From assembly GCF_928382285.1 (NCBI RefSeq), contig NZ_CAKMSS010000004.1:151113-215112 (forward strand): a stretch of DNA of 64,000 nucleotides. The letters run 5' to 3'. This document shows, piece by piece, positions 1 to 8,544 of the stretch. A program made the translations under genes and the position numbers. The number at the start of each line of letters is the position of its first letter. The stretch's first letter is position 1. This DNA comes from Rothia nasimurium. Its GTDB lineage: Bacteria > Actinomycetota > Actinomycetes > Actinomycetales > Micrococcaceae. The notes beneath the pieces were generated by a model that was not told where the DNA came from, did no database searches, and was given only the letters and a program-made list of their open reading frames with translations.

Positions 1-1
1 G

Positions 2-307
2 CAGCAGGGTAACAAGGCTAAGAAGAACGCCCTGATTCCCGTACTGGGCCAGAACCTTGCCGATGAATACCACACCTGGGCAGTTGAGAAGACTCCTGCC
101 GGCATCAAGTTCTTCTTTGACGGGGTTGAATACCTGTTCGTCTCGTCAGAGGATCCTCGCTACCAGGCCGCACTGCCTGCTGGTGAGAAGTTCAACATCC
201 GTTTGTGCATGCAGGCAGGCAATGCCTACTGGGGCGGTCTCGCTGAGTCCACCCGGGATTGCGCAATCGAGGTTGACTACGTACGCGTTTGGGAGTACGT
301 AGGCTAG
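2..307 (+). CDS. Glycoside hydrolase family 16 protein, C-terminal part (partial)
   Basis: The window opens inside this gene; the frame is open from base 2 to a TAG at 305-307, about 101 residues. The fragment reads like the end of a GH16 beta-glucanase/carrageenase-type jelly roll: an EYHTWAVEKTPAGIKFFFDG stretch (the usual 'H-x-Y-x-V-E-W-T-P...F-Y-x-D-G' strand pair), a glycine-rich sheet with YWGG, and the typical terminal DYVRVWEY strand. The catalytic E-x-D-x-x-E motif lies upstream of the window and cannot be checked. It would be an extracellular polysaccharide hydrolase, but the substrate cannot be told from this end. Two hairpins follow the stop. The family call is fairly sure; the enzyme's specificity is unknown. 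Confidence 0.7.
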   Translation, partial: QQGNKAKKNALIPVLGQNLADEYHTWAVEKTPAGIKFFFDGVEYLFVSSEDPRYQAALPAGEKFNIRLCMQAGNAYWGGLAESTRDCAIEVDYVRVWEYVG

Positions 308-336
308 TCAGATTCCCTGGGAAGAATCTGATGCGA

Positions 337-382
337 GAGGGGTACCGGCGCCAGCAGCCCGGTGCCCCTCTTCGTTTTGTTT
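337..382 (+). terminator. Rho-independent terminator after GH16 gene
   Basis: Stem GAGGGGTACCGG (337-348) pairs with CCGGTGCCCCTC (359-370) with one wobble, followed by the T-rich run TTCGTTTTGTTT. It starts 29 bases after the GH16 stop. Confidence 0.7.
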
Positions 383-390
383 GGGATAGT

Positions 391-423
391 GCCCGCCGCG
401 TGTGCTTCGCGGCGGGCATTTTT
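391..423 (+). terminator. Second strong hairpin with T-run
   Basis: Perfect stem GCCCGCCGCG / CGCGGCGGGC (391-400 and 408-417) followed by ATTTTT. It stands in tandem with the preceding terminator and insulates the regulator gene downstream. Confidence 0.75.
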
Positions 424-505
424 CGTGGTGGACATTTGTCGTGGGGTGCGGACGCCGGTGGGCTAGTATCGGGGGAGCGCGGCTTTGATGTGAGGGGAGT
501 GTAGC

Positions 506-2107
506 GTGGCGAAGTATTCGCGGTTTGATCAGCTGCCGGTAAGCGTGTCCCGGTCGGCGCCGGGTTCTTTGCCGTCGCAGGTGGCTGAGCAGATTCGGGC
601 TCTGGTGTTGGGTGGTTTTCTGGTGGCGGGTGACCCGCTGCCTTCTACCCGTGCACTGGCTGAGCGGCTGAATGTTTCACGTGGAACGGTTGTTTTTGCG
701 TATGAACAGCTGGTGGGCGAAGGGTATTTAACCAGCGGACGCGGGGGCACCCGCATTGCTGCCCATCTCACCCTGGGAGCTGCGGGGGTTTCCCGGCCGA
801 CTATTTCAGTGGGGGAGGTGGGCTATTTGCGTCCTGCCGCCGTGGGCGGGGAGGCGGGGCTGGCGTCTGCGTGTCTACCGGCCTCGAATACCGGTCTTGT
901 CCGCCCCACTACCCCCGAGGTTATCGATCTTCGCCCGGGCAGCCCCGATACCTCTCTGGTGGCAAGCTCCACCTGGCGGGCTGCCTGGCGACAAGCCGCT
1001 GCCAACCCGGGTACTGCCCACCCGCCGGCGGGATCCTACGAACTGCGGGTGCAGCTGGCTGAGCACCTGAGACTCATGCGATCGGTACTGCGCGGCCCCG
1101 ATGACCTCTTGGTAACTGCCGGTGCCCGTGATGGCTTTCGTCTGATTCTTACCGCCCTGCGGCGCAGGGTGCGCAACCGTCCGCTTCGAATCGCGGTGGA
1201 GAACCCCGGCTACCCCTCCCTGCACCGCATACCCCTTGCCTTTGGTCACGAAATCCTACCGATTGAGGTTGATGGGCAGGGCCTTAACCCTGCCCACCTG
1301 CCTACGGGGCCTAACCGGCCCGACCTCGTCCTCATAGCCCCTAGCCACCAGTACCCGCTGGGGGCTTCCATGCCGCTAGCGCGCCGCCTGGAACTGCTGG
1401 CCTGGGCTCGCACCCACGACGCCCTGCTCGTTGAAGACGATTATGACTCCGAGCTGCGCTATGTTGGCGACCCACTGCCCGCCCTGGCCTCCCTTGACCG
1501 CCCGCCGCTGCCCGGCGGGGCCGAAGCTCATCCGGCCCGGTGGGCCTCCGACCGGGTGGTGACGCTTGGCTCCTTTGCCAAGATGCTGGCACCCGGCCTC
1601 AACCTGGGCTATGTGGTGGCCCCGCGACACCTACAGGCTGACCTGCTAGAACTGCGTGCCGATTTGGGCAACCCGGTGTCATCGGTCGTGCAGGACGCTA
1701 TGGCGGCCTTCCTCGCTGCGGGCGGGGTGCGCCGCCATACAGCGCGTATGCGTCGGGTTTACCGCGGACGCCGGGAGCAGGTACTCACCGCCCTGCAGGG
1801 TTTGGATGGTGCCCGGGTTCTACCCATGGATGGCGGCCTTCACACGGTGCTTCACCTGCCCGGCATTGATTCTGCCCGGGGGAGGGGCATCGAGGGCGAA
1901 CTGGTTGAGGCCGCCCGCCTAGAAGGCGTGCTTGTGGCCCCGCTGGGGGATTACTGGTCAGCACGGGCTGAGGCGGGCGAGGCCCTATATGGCCTGGTGC
2001 TTGGTTTTGGGGCCGTCAGTGACCGCAAGCTGGCTCTCGGTCTGGAAAGTTTACGGCAGGTGTTGGAAGGCTGCTCTGCTGGTCTAGGTGCCCATTCTGA
2101 CCACTAG
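506..2107 (+). CDS. MocR-type GntR regulator with aminotransferase-like domain
   Basis: A 533-aa transcription factor of the MocR/PdxR family. Residues about 22-85 form a GntR winged helix-turn-helix (LPSTRALAERLNVSRGT and GEGYLTSGRGGT). Residues about 140-520 are a fold-type I aminotransferase domain that normally binds PLP as effector. The Schiff-base lysine is in TLGSFAKMLAPG (Lys359), and LLVEDDYDSELRY carries the cofactor-ring aspartate. GTG start at 506 follows GAGGGGAGTG. MocR proteins usually regulate PLP, GABA, taurine or amino-acid genes near them, but no pdx or gab gene is seen here. The next gene (58 bases downstream, same strand) is a membrane protein that could be its target. 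Family certain, regulon unknown. Confidence 0.9.
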   Translation: MAKYSRFDQLPVSVSRSAPGSLPSQVAEQIRALVLGGFLVAGDPLPSTRALAERLNVSRGTVVFAYEQLVGEGYLTSGRGGTRIAAHLTLGAAGVSRPTISVGEVGYLRPAAVGGEAGLASACLPASNTGLVRPTTPEVIDLRPGSPDTSLVASSTWRAAWRQAAANPGTAHPPAGSYELRVQLAEHLRLMRSVLRGPDDLLVTAGARDGFRLILTALRRRVRNRPLRIAVENPGYPSLHRIPLAFGHEILPIEVDGQGLNPAHLPTGPNRPDLVLIAPSHQYPLGASMPLARRLELLAWARTHDALLVEDDYDSELRYVGDPLPALASLDRPPLPGGAEAHPARWASDRVVTLGSFAKMLAPGLNLGYVVAPRHLQADLLELRADLGNPVSSVVQDAMAAFLAAGGVRRHTARMRRVYRGRREQVLTALQGLDGARVLPMDGGLHTVLHLPGIDSARGRGIEGELVEAARLEGVLVAPLGDYWSARAEAGEALYGLVLGFGAVSDRKLALGLESLRQVLEGCSAGLGAHSDH

Positions 2108-2165
2108 GGCGTAACAGGCTGCCGGTAGCTCAGCGGCGGTCAGCTTGGCTGGTTAGACTGGTGGG

Positions 2166-2816
2166 GTGACTTTTGATTCTCAGCACTCCGATTTCCAGCA
2201 ATCCGATTCCAAGCCCTCCACCCCCCACCCGGCTAGCACCGGTCAGCAGGCTGCCCCCAAGCGTCCGGCTGATCCGGCACTTGCTGCTGCCCTCACCGGA
2301 CCCACCCTGGTGCACGCTCTAGTGTTTCTAGCTTTTGGTCTTACCACGGTCTTTTGGCAGCAGCCGACCCTGGGCGTCATTACCGTCATGCTGGGGCTCT
2401 ATATGCTGGGCTACGCGGGGGCGTCCTATCTGACAGCGCAAACCCTGCGCCGCGTGGGTGATTCCGGCACCGCCCAGGCCTTTACCTCTATTGCCCTGGT
2501 GCAGGCCGCCGGTGGTGTGCTAGCTTTTGTGGCCCCCCGCGGGGAGTTCTGGCTGACCCTCATCGCCGCCTGTGTGTTGGGTTTGACCGGTGTGCTCAAG
2601 CTACTTGCCGGTATGCGCACTAAAGCCAGCAACCCTGCGGCCCGCGACTGGCAGCTAGAGGGAACTATCGTGACGCTTTCAGCTGCTGCTCTGCCCGTGG
2701 TTTCTGAGATTGGCGATAAGGCCATTATGGGTACCGCCGGTGGCGGCGCCCTGGTGGCCGGTATTTTCTTGGTAATTGGGGCTCTGACCCTGCGCGCGGA
2801 CGCCCGTCGCAGCTAG
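2166..2816 (+). CDS. HdeD/DUF308-like six-helix membrane protein
   Basis: A 216-aa protein with a Pro/Ala/Gln-rich polar N-terminus (about 40 residues) and six hydrophobic segments. These start near TGPTLVHALVFLAFGLT and end with GALVAGIFLVIGALTL. The pairing of short helices with small residues resembles the HdeD/DUF308 family, whose members are linked to acid or stress tolerance in some bacteria; that function is not shown here. GTG start at 2166. It lies just downstream of the MocR gene and may be co-transcribed with it. No catalytic motif is visible, so a generic membrane protein is the safe reading. Confidence 0.7.
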   Translation: MTFDSQHSDFQQSDSKPSTPHPASTGQQAAPKRPADPALAAALTGPTLVHALVFLAFGLTTVFWQQPTLGVITVMLGLYMLGYAGASYLTAQTLRRVGDSGTAQAFTSIALVQAAGGVLAFVAPRGEFWLTLIAACVLGLTGVLKLLAGMRTKASNPAARDWQLEGTIVTLSAAALPVVSEIGDKAIMGTAGGGALVAGIFLVIGALTLRADARRS

Positions 2817-2884
2817 GAGCTGTCGGGCAAAAGTGGCGCTCACCCCGTAGACTGGTGGAGAGTTTGTTTTCAGGAGGAATGGTC

Positions 2885-3295
2885 TTGGCTCAGAAGAGTG
2901 AATCACCCAATCGTGGGTTTAAGGCGCAGGTGCGCGGTCCGCTGATTATTGCGGCGGTCTTGGCCCTGGTGGCTTTCTTAGGCATCGTGGTTTTTGCAAC
3001 TGGCGGTACAAATAACACCCCGAACGTGGTCTTGGCTCTGACTGTTGCGGGCGCCGTTTTCGTGGTCACCCTGGTCATGTGTGCAACCCTGATTCTGGTG
3101 GAACGCCCCAACGACCCCGAGCTGGGGGAGGGTACCGGCATTAACCGGTCCTCCGCCAAGCTGTACGCGGAGGCTAAGGCCCGCCGTGAGGCCGAGACCA
3201 AGCGCCGTGAGGCTGAGGAAAAGGAGCGCTTGGCCAAGCGCATTGACGAGGCTAATGCAGCTCAGAAGAAGGGCGAATCTGACCCCTCGGCATAG
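2885..3295 (+). CDS. Hypothetical two-helix membrane protein with charged coiled-coil tail
   Basis: About 136 residues. Two transmembrane helices (LIIAAVLALVAFLGIVVFA and VVLALTVAGAVFVVTLVMCA) are followed by a strongly charged C-terminal helix rich in Lys, Arg, Glu and Ala from about residue 95, likely a cytoplasmic coiled coil. Start choice: the AGGAGG at 2872-2877 leaves only one base before the ATG at 2879, but seven bases before the TTG at 2885, so the TTG start is preferred. I do not recognise the family. A clear terminator follows at 3312. Confidence 0.7.
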   Translation: MAQKSESPNRGFKAQVRGPLIIAAVLALVAFLGIVVFATGGTNNTPNVVLALTVAGAVFVVTLVMCATLILVERPNDPELGEGTGINRSSAKLYAEAKARREAETKRREAEEKERLAKRIDEANAAQKKGESDPSA

Positions 3296-3311
3296 GCGCC
3301 GGTAGAAGACG

Positions 3312-3341
3312 GGAGCTACCCTGCGGGTAGCTCCTTTCTTT
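3312..3341 (+). terminator. Rho-independent terminator
   Basis: Stem GGAGCTACCC / GGGTAGCTCC with a TGC loop, followed by TTTCTTT. It ends the small membrane-protein gene and directly precedes the decarboxylase remnant. Confidence 0.85.
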
Positions 3342-3342
3342 A

Positions 3343-3623
3343 TGCCTGCTGGGAGCGCAGCTGGCTGCCCCTGAGTCCCGCGGGGTGTTGCTCACTGGGG
3401 GCGGGGCCGCTCAGGTAACGGTGCAAGAGCTGGGCACTTTGTGTGCGCCCTTAAAAGGTAACGGGGGCAGGTTCTGACGCTCCAGGCGGCAACCGGTGCC
3501 GACCTGTGTGAGACTCTAGAGCGTGCGGTGAAAACCAGCGACCGCTTGGTACTTCTCGAAGTTCTGGTGGATCGCCACGATGTCCCCGACCTGCTGGAGC
3601 AGAGGGTGGAAGCCCAAAAGTAA
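3343..3623 (+). pseudogene. Decayed indolepyruvate/2-oxoacid decarboxylase (TPP enzyme) remnant
   Basis: Two pieces of one thiamine-diphosphate decarboxylase survive in different frames. Piece one (about 3343-3450) reads LLGAQLAAPESRGVLLTGGG then AAQVTVQELGTL. This is the pyrophosphate/Mg-binding region of ipdC/kdc enzymes, whose usual LTGDGAAQ is here LTGGG, so the metal-binding Asp is lost. Piece two (about 3468-3623) reads VLTLQAATGADLCETLERAV then LVLLEVLVDRHDVPDLLEQ, the family's C-terminal end, stopping at TAA 3621-3623. About 45 residues between them are missing, as is the whole N-terminal two-thirds. It cannot make an enzyme. Inference: an ancestor made aldehydes from branched or aromatic oxoacids, which fits the branched-chain catabolic cluster that follows. 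Confidence 0.75.
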
Positions 3624-3746
3624 GGGGGGTATCTTAACTTTTCCCTATGGATTTTCTGTCTGTCATGCGCTAATGCTGCATATTCTGTGTAACAGCCCGC
3701 CCACCCCTATGCACCCGTCTATTTTTTCTGTATCGTGTGAGCTGAT

Positions 3747-3762
3747 GCACAGAAATCTGTGC
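3747..3762. promoter_or_regulatory. Palindrome GCACAGAAATCTGTGC upstream of mmsA
   Basis: A 16-bp dyad with 7-bp arms, 22 bases before the mmsA start. It lies in an A+T-richer stretch (3640-3760) that probably holds the promoter. It may be an operator for a catabolic regulator; which regulator is not known. Confidence 0.4.
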
Positions 3763-3784
3763 GCCCTCACGGAAGGAGGCTTCG

Positions 3785-5284
3785 ATGACGAAGCAGTTAA
3801 CCCACTACGTCGGCGGCGCCCATCGCCCCGGAACCTCAGGTCGTTTCGCCGATGTCTACAACCCCAGCACCGGCCAGGTGCAGGCCCAGGTGCCCCTGGC
3901 GTCCGCTGATGAGGTGCGCGATGTTATCGCCAACGCCGCAGAAGCCCAGGCCAAGTGGGCTGCTACCAACCCCCAGAAGCGCGCCCGTATTCTGCACCGC
4001 TTCGTGGACCTGGTCAACCAGAACGCCGACGAGCTGGCTGAGATGCTCTCCCTCGAACACGGCAAGACCGTAGCCGACGCCCACGGCGATATCCAGCGCG
4101 GCCTTGACGTCGTCGAATTTGCCACCGCCGCCCCCCACCTACTCAAGGGCGAATACTCCGACTCCGTAGGTACCGGCATCGACGTCTACTCCATGCGTCA
4201 GCCCCTGGGCGTGGTCGCTGGTATCACCCCCTTTAACTTCCCGGCCATGATTCCCCTCTGGAAGTGTGGCCCCGCGATCGCAGCTGGTAACGCCTTCGTC
4301 CTCAAGCCCTCAGAGCGTGACCCCTCCGTGCCCCTGCGTCTGGCTGAGCTCTGGACCGAGGCCGGCCTACCCGACGGTATCTTCAACGTGGTCAACGGTG
4401 ACAAGGAAGCCGTAGATACCCTGCTCGATGACCCCCGCATTAAGGCCGTCGGTTTCGTGGGCTCCACCCCCATCGCCCAGAGCATCTACGAGCACGCCGC
4501 CCGCACCGGTAAGCGCGCCCAGTGCTTCGGTGGCGCCAAGAACCACCTGATCATCATGCCCGACGCCGACCTCGACCAGGCGGCCGACGCCCTGATCGGC
4601 GCAGCCTTCGGCTCTGCCGGTGAACGTTGCATGGCTATCTCTGTGGCTGTGCCTGTCGGCCAGGTTACCGCCGACGCTCTGGTTGAAAAGCTGGTCGAGC
4701 GCACCAAGACCCTCAAGGTCGGCCACGCCCTTGACCCCGAGGCAGACTTCGGCCCCGTCGTTGCCGCCAGCGCCCTCGAACGTATCGAAGGCTACATCGC
4801 CGCAGGCGAGAAGGAAGGCGCCGAGCTACTGGTGGACGGACGCGGAGTTAAGGTCGAAGGCCACGAGGGCGGCTACTACGTCGGTGCTACCCTCTTCGAT
4901 AAGGTCACCACCGATATGTCCATCTACCGCGAAGAAATTTTCGGCCCCGTCCTTTCCGTGGTGCGCGTCGATGACTTCGAAGAGGCCCTGGCCCTGCCCA
5001 CCAACCACGAGTTCGGCAACGGCGTTGCCATCTACACCCGCGACGGCGATACCGCTCGCGAATTCGCCCGCCGCGTCGATGTGGGTATGGTAGGTGTGAA
5101 CGTGCCGATCCCCGTGCCGATTGCCTACTACACCTTCGGCGGCTGGAAGGCCTCCGGCTTCGGCGACCTCAACCAGCACGGGCCCGACGCTTTCCGCTTC
5201 TACACCAAGACCAAGACGGTAACATCCCGCTGGCCCTCCGGCATTAAAGAGGGCGCCAGCTTCGTTATGCCCACCGGCAACTAA
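3785..5284 (+). CDS. mmsA: Methylmalonate-semialdehyde dehydrogenase (CoA-acylating)
   Basis: A 499-aa aldehyde dehydrogenase that converts (methyl)malonate semialdehyde plus CoA and NAD+ to propionyl- or acetyl-CoA and CO2, the last step of valine breakdown. The catalytic Cys282 lies in FGSAGERCMAIS, the MMSDH version of the ALDH motif. The nucleotide-binding stretch ending LKPSERDPS and the N-terminal PLGVVAGITPFNFP are present. Length matches the family. ATG 3785 is preceded by GGAAGGAGG. It begins a catabolic operon: the hydrolase gene starts 12 bases after its stop, with its ribosome-binding site (AAAGGAGG) overlapping the stop codon. Substrate assigned from motif and context; myo-inositol catabolism (iolA) is less likely because no inositol genes are nearby. 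Confidence 0.92.
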   Translation: MTKQLTHYVGGAHRPGTSGRFADVYNPSTGQVQAQVPLASADEVRDVIANAAEAQAKWAATNPQKRARILHRFVDLVNQNADELAEMLSLEHGKTVADAHGDIQRGLDVVEFATAAPHLLKGEYSDSVGTGIDVYSMRQPLGVVAGITPFNFPAMIPLWKCGPAIAAGNAFVLKPSERDPSVPLRLAELWTEAGLPDGIFNVVNGDKEAVDTLLDDPRIKAVGFVGSTPIAQSIYEHAARTGKRAQCFGGAKNHLIIMPDADLDQAADALIGAAFGSAGERCMAISVAVPVGQVTADALVEKLVERTKTLKVGHALDPEADFGPVVAASALERIEGYIAAGEKEGAELLVDGRGVKVEGHEGGYYVGATLFDKVTTDMSIYREEIFGPVLSVVRVDDFEEALALPTNHEFGNGVAIYTRDGDTAREFARRVDVGMVGVNVPIPVPIAYYTFGGWKASGFGDLNQHGPDAFRFYTKTKTVTSRWPSGIKEGASFVMPTGN

Positions 5285-5296
5285 AGGAGGCCCACC

Positions 5297-6382
5297 GTGA
5301 CCGATACGCCCGGCACCCAGCCGACCGAGAGCGTCCTGACCGAAAAACGCGGCAGCCTGGGGGTTATCACCCTGAACCGCCCACGCGCGGTCAATGCCCT
5401 CAACGCCGAGATGATGGAGCTGATGAACGCAGCCCTGGACGACTTCGAGCAGGATTCCGGCATTACCGCCGTCCTCCTGCGCGGAGCTGGCGAGCGGGGA
5501 CTCTGCGCTGGTGGCGACGTGGTAGCCCTCTACAAGGCCACCGGCGAAGACCCGGCTCAGGGCGTGGACTTCTTCCGTGTGGAGTACACGCTCGACCTGC
5601 GCATCGCCCGCTACCCCAAGCCCTTCATCTCCCTCATGGACGGCCTGGTGCTGGGCGGCGGCGTTGGCGTTTCAGCCCATAGCTCCCACCGCATCGTCAC
5701 CGAACGCACCCGCACCGGTATGCCCGAAACCGTTATCGGCTTCTGCCCCGACGTGGGCGGTCTCAACATCCTGGCCCGCGCCCCGCAGAACCTGGGCACC
5801 CTCATGGCCGTCACCGGCCTGCACGTGACCGGGGCGGACGCGCTCGCCGTCGGTATGGCCGACTATTTCGTGCCGTCTGAGAAGCTCGATGATCTGGTTG
5901 CTGCCCTTGAGAATGCTGAGGGGGCGGACGCCGTCACCCGCGTCATTGAGGGCTTTGCGGCTGATGCACCTGCCTCCCAGCTCGTGGAGAACGCCCACTG
6001 GGTTGAGGGTGCTTTTGCCGCTGATACCGTTGAGGAAATCCTTGAGAAGGTCCAGGCGGTGGCTGATTCGGGGGCAGGCGGCGCCGAGTTCGCCGGTACG
6101 GTTCTGGCGGCCCTGCAGAAGAACGGGCCGACCGGTATGAAGGTGGCCCTGGAAGCTGTGCGCCGGGCCGGTAGCCAGAGCCTGGCAGAAACCCTGAATC
6201 AGGACTTTGTGACCTCCTGTAATGCCCTGACCCATCACGATATGCGTGAGGGTATCCGGGCCCAAGTGGTCGATAAGGACCGCAACCCGCAGTGGTCCCC
6301 GGCCAGCCTGGCGGAGGTCTCGCGCGAGAGCGTCCTGGCCTTCTTCACCCCCACGAAGGCGGGGGAGCTGGGTCTAGCCTAA
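5297..6382 (+). CDS. 3-hydroxyisobutyryl-CoA hydrolase (enoyl-CoA hydratase superfamily)
   Basis: A 361-aa crotonase-fold protein. The length (about 350, against 260 for simple hydratases) and the motifs RGAGERGLCAGGDVVALYKA (oxyanion loop) and MDGLVLGGGVG are typical of HIBCH. The HIBCH-type PETVIGFCPDVGG loop carries the catalytic glutamate. It releases free 3-hydroxyisobutyrate from its CoA ester in valine degradation, avoiding loss of toxic methacrylyl-CoA. GTG start at 5297 with AAAGGAGG seven bases before. It is co-transcribed with mmsA, and mmsB (the next enzyme) lies 4 kb downstream. A long perfect palindrome follows its stop. Confidence 0.88.
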   Translation: MTDTPGTQPTESVLTEKRGSLGVITLNRPRAVNALNAEMMELMNAALDDFEQDSGITAVLLRGAGERGLCAGGDVVALYKATGEDPAQGVDFFRVEYTLDLRIARYPKPFISLMDGLVLGGGVGVSAHSSHRIVTERTRTGMPETVIGFCPDVGGLNILARAPQNLGTLMAVTGLHVTGADALAVGMADYFVPSEKLDDLVAALENAEGADAVTRVIEGFAADAPASQLVENAHWVEGAFAADTVEEILEKVQAVADSGAGGAEFAGTVLAALQKNGPTGMKVALEAVRRAGSQSLAETLNQDFVTSCNALTHHDMREGIRAQVVDKDRNPQWSPASLAEVSRESVLAFFTPTKAGELGLA

Positions 6383-6401
6383 AGATGCAGTCACCCCACC
6401 A

Positions 6402-6468
6402 CGAATGTGACTCATATTCCCGAAAGGGTGTTGTTTTAACGCCCGCTTGGGAATATGAGTCACATTCG
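6402..6468. repeat. 67-nt nested palindrome at a convergent junction
   Basis: A perfect 20-bp arm (CGAATGTGACTCATATTCCC, 6402-6421) pairs with 6449-6468. Inside is a second, wobble-paired stem GGGTGTT / AACGCCC. It lies between the convergent hydrolase and acyl-CoA ligase genes, so it may act as a bidirectional terminator, but no T-tract follows either arm. I saw no second copy in the window. Confidence 0.75.
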
Positions 6469-6486
6469 TTGTAGAGAAAGATTTGC

Positions 6487-8256
6487 CTAGCCCTTGAGAT
6501 CCGGGAAGTCCGTGTCGGCGAACTCGTGGCCGTAGCCCTCGGTGGTGGTGCGGGCGGCCAGAGCTGCGGCGGTCTTCTCGCCGTGGCGGCCGTGGAACTC
6601 GTTCTCACGGGCCCGCAGTTCCACACGGCGAATCTTGCCCGAAATAGTCTTGGGCAGCTCGTAGAACTCGATGCGGCGCACCCGCTTGTAGGCGGCCAGG
6701 TGGTCGCGGGCGTACTTGAGAATATCCTTCGCGGTCTCAGCCGTCGGCTCGTGCCCAGCGGCCAGCACAATGTAGGCCTTGGGCACAGCCAGGCGGATCT
6801 CGTCGGGTGAGGGAACCACCGCAGCCTCAGCCACAGCCGGGTGCTCAATGACCACGGATTCCAGCTCAAAGGGGGAGAGCTTGTAGTCGGAGGCCTTGAA
6901 GACGTCGTCGGCGCGGCCCACATAGGTGAGCACCCCGTTCTCGTCCCGCTCGGCAATATCGCCGGTGTGGTAGAAGCCCCCGCGCATGGTGTCCTCGGTT
7001 TTTTCGGGGTCCCCCTTGTACTGGGTCATCAGGCCCAGCGGGCGGGCATCGCCCAGGCGGATGCAGATCTCACCCTCGGTTTCAGAAATCTCATCGGTAG
7101 CCGGGTCAATCAGCACAATGTCGTAGCCAGGCAGGGGCTTGCCCATAGCGCCAATCTTGATGGGCTGGCCGGGTGTATTGGCAATCTGCACGGTGGATTC
7201 GGTCTGCCCAAAGCCGTCTCGAATATCCACACCCCAGGCGGTTTTCACCTTGGAAATTACTTCGGGGTTCAGCGGTTCACCTGCGGCAACGACCTTGGTG
7301 GGCGGGGTTGCCAGCTGGCTCAGGTCAGCCTGAATGAGCATGCGCCAGACGGTGGGCGGGGCGCAGAAGCTGGTGACCCCGAACTTCTCCATGTTCTGCA
7401 TGAGGGCAGCAGCGTCGAAGCGGGAGTAGTTGTAGATAAAGACGGTTGCCTCAGCAATCCAGGGGGTAAAAATATTGGACCAGGCATGCTTGGCCCAGCC
7501 GGGGGAAGCTACGTTCAGGTGAACATCACCGGGGCCCATACCAATCCAGTACATGGTGGAAAGGTGGCCTACAGGGTAAGAGGTGTGGGTGTGCTCCACC
7601 ATCTTGGCCCGCGAGGTGGTGCCCGAGGTGAAGTACCAGAGCAGGGGCTCGTCGCCCCGGGTGGGGGCGTCCGGAGTGAAATCGGTGGGAGCAGACGCCG
7701 CGTCCAGGTAATTCAGGTGGGGGTGCTTGGTCAGGGCCCCCTCGGTCTTACCGTCTGTTTCGATCACGGTGAAGTTGCCCTCAACTCGCTCGAATTTGGG
7801 CACGTTCTTGCTGTTGGTAATGACCCATTCGACCGTGCCACGGCTGATGCGTTCGTCGAGGTCAACCGGCTCAAGCATCTCGGTGGAGGGCATGAGAATA
7901 ACGCCCAGCTTAATGCCGGCGAGCATAAGCTCCCAGAGCTCTACCTGGTTGCCCAGCATGAGAATCACACGGTCGCCGCGTTTCACGCCTACCGACCGTA
8001 GCCAGTTAGCCACCTGCGATGACCGCTGAGACATTTCTGCATAGCTCACGCTCACGCTGGAACCGTCCTGCTCCGCGATAATCAGGGCGGGGGCGTCCTT
8101 GCGTTCCTCGCTAGCAGCTACCTGATCAAACCAGTCGAGGGCGAAGTTGAAATGCTCAAACCGGGGCCAGGTGAACTGTTCGCGCGCGGCGGCATAGTCC
8201 TCGCGCAGGGCAACAAGCTGATCGCGAATGGTGCGGAACTCTTCGGTAACGCTCAT
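6487..8256 (-). CDS. AMP-forming acyl-CoA synthetase
   Basis: A 589-aa ANL-superfamily ligase that activates a carboxylic acid with ATP and CoA. Core motifs in order: YFTSGTTSRAKMVEHTH (phosphate loop), GFGQTES, YHTGDIA, GRADDVFKASDYKLSPFELE (hinge) and the C-terminal PKTISGKIRRVEL with the catalytic lysine. The ATG at 8256 is chosen over upstream starts because AAAGAGG lies seven bases before it. It is divergent from the acyl-CoA dehydrogenase gene and convergent with mmsA-hydrolase. Context suggests a short or medium, possibly branched, acyl substrate feeding the dehydrogenase; the acid itself cannot be read from the sequence. Confidence 0.88.
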   Translation of the reverse strand: MSVTEEFRTIRDQLVALREDYAAAREQFTWPRFEHFNFALDWFDQVAASEERKDAPALIIAEQDGSSVSVSYAEMSQRSSQVANWLRSVGVKRGDRVILMLGNQVELWELMLAGIKLGVILMPSTEMLEPVDLDERISRGTVEWVITNSKNVPKFERVEGNFTVIETDGKTEGALTKHPHLNYLDAASAPTDFTPDAPTRGDEPLLWYFTSGTTSRAKMVEHTHTSYPVGHLSTMYWIGMGPGDVHLNVASPGWAKHAWSNIFTPWIAEATVFIYNYSRFDAAALMQNMEKFGVTSFCAPPTVWRMLIQADLSQLATPPTKVVAAGEPLNPEVISKVKTAWGVDIRDGFGQTESTVQIANTPGQPIKIGAMGKPLPGYDIVLIDPATDEISETEGEICIRLGDARPLGLMTQYKGDPEKTEDTMRGGFYHTGDIAERDENGVLTYVGRADDVFKASDYKLSPFELESVVIEHPAVAEAAVVPSPDEIRLAVPKAYIVLAAGHEPTAETAKDILKYARDHLAAYKRVRRIEFYELPKTISGKIRRVELRARENEFHGRHGEKTAAALAARTTTEGYGHEFADTDFPDLKG

Positions 8257-8544
8257 GAGTAACCTCTTTCGGCAATAAACCACACAAAAATAGTGGCATG
8301 GGTCACGATTGGGTGCTGTGAGTCACTATAGGGGAGGGGTGGCGCCCCTGCCAAGACCCTGTGGAAAAATCAACGACAGTGAGCCTGTCTGCGCGTAACG
8401 AACCAATTAATTCCCCCAAAAGCTACCCGGCGGCCCCCAAGGTGGAGTACATTCAGAGCTAAATATGGCTTGACTCACACAAGAAGCGCGGGTGAACCCC
8501 GCCCGTGAGTTGCACACGACGACGTTGCACAGGAGAGCTACCCT
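8257..8544. promoter_or_regulatory. Divergent promoter region, acyl-CoA ligase / acyl-CoA dehydrogenase
   Basis: A 288-base divergent spacer. It holds several TGACTCAC/GTGAGTCAC-like half sites (near 8318 and 8472) and the ACAGGAGAG ribosome-binding site of the dehydrogenase. The half sites could bind a TetR- or GntR-type catabolic regulator, which is inference only. No small gene is seen. Confidence 0.35.

Noticed and set aside
6345..6956. Minus-strand frame running through the 6402 palindrome
   Set aside because: It is a shifted frame of the acyl-CoA ligase C-terminus extended through the palindrome, with no family resemblance.
6841..8001. Long 386-aa open frame on the plus strand opposite the acyl-CoA ligase
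   Set aside because: It is antisense to a gene with all ANL motifs. The frame is open because of G+C-rich third positions, and it shows no domain or ribosome-binding site.
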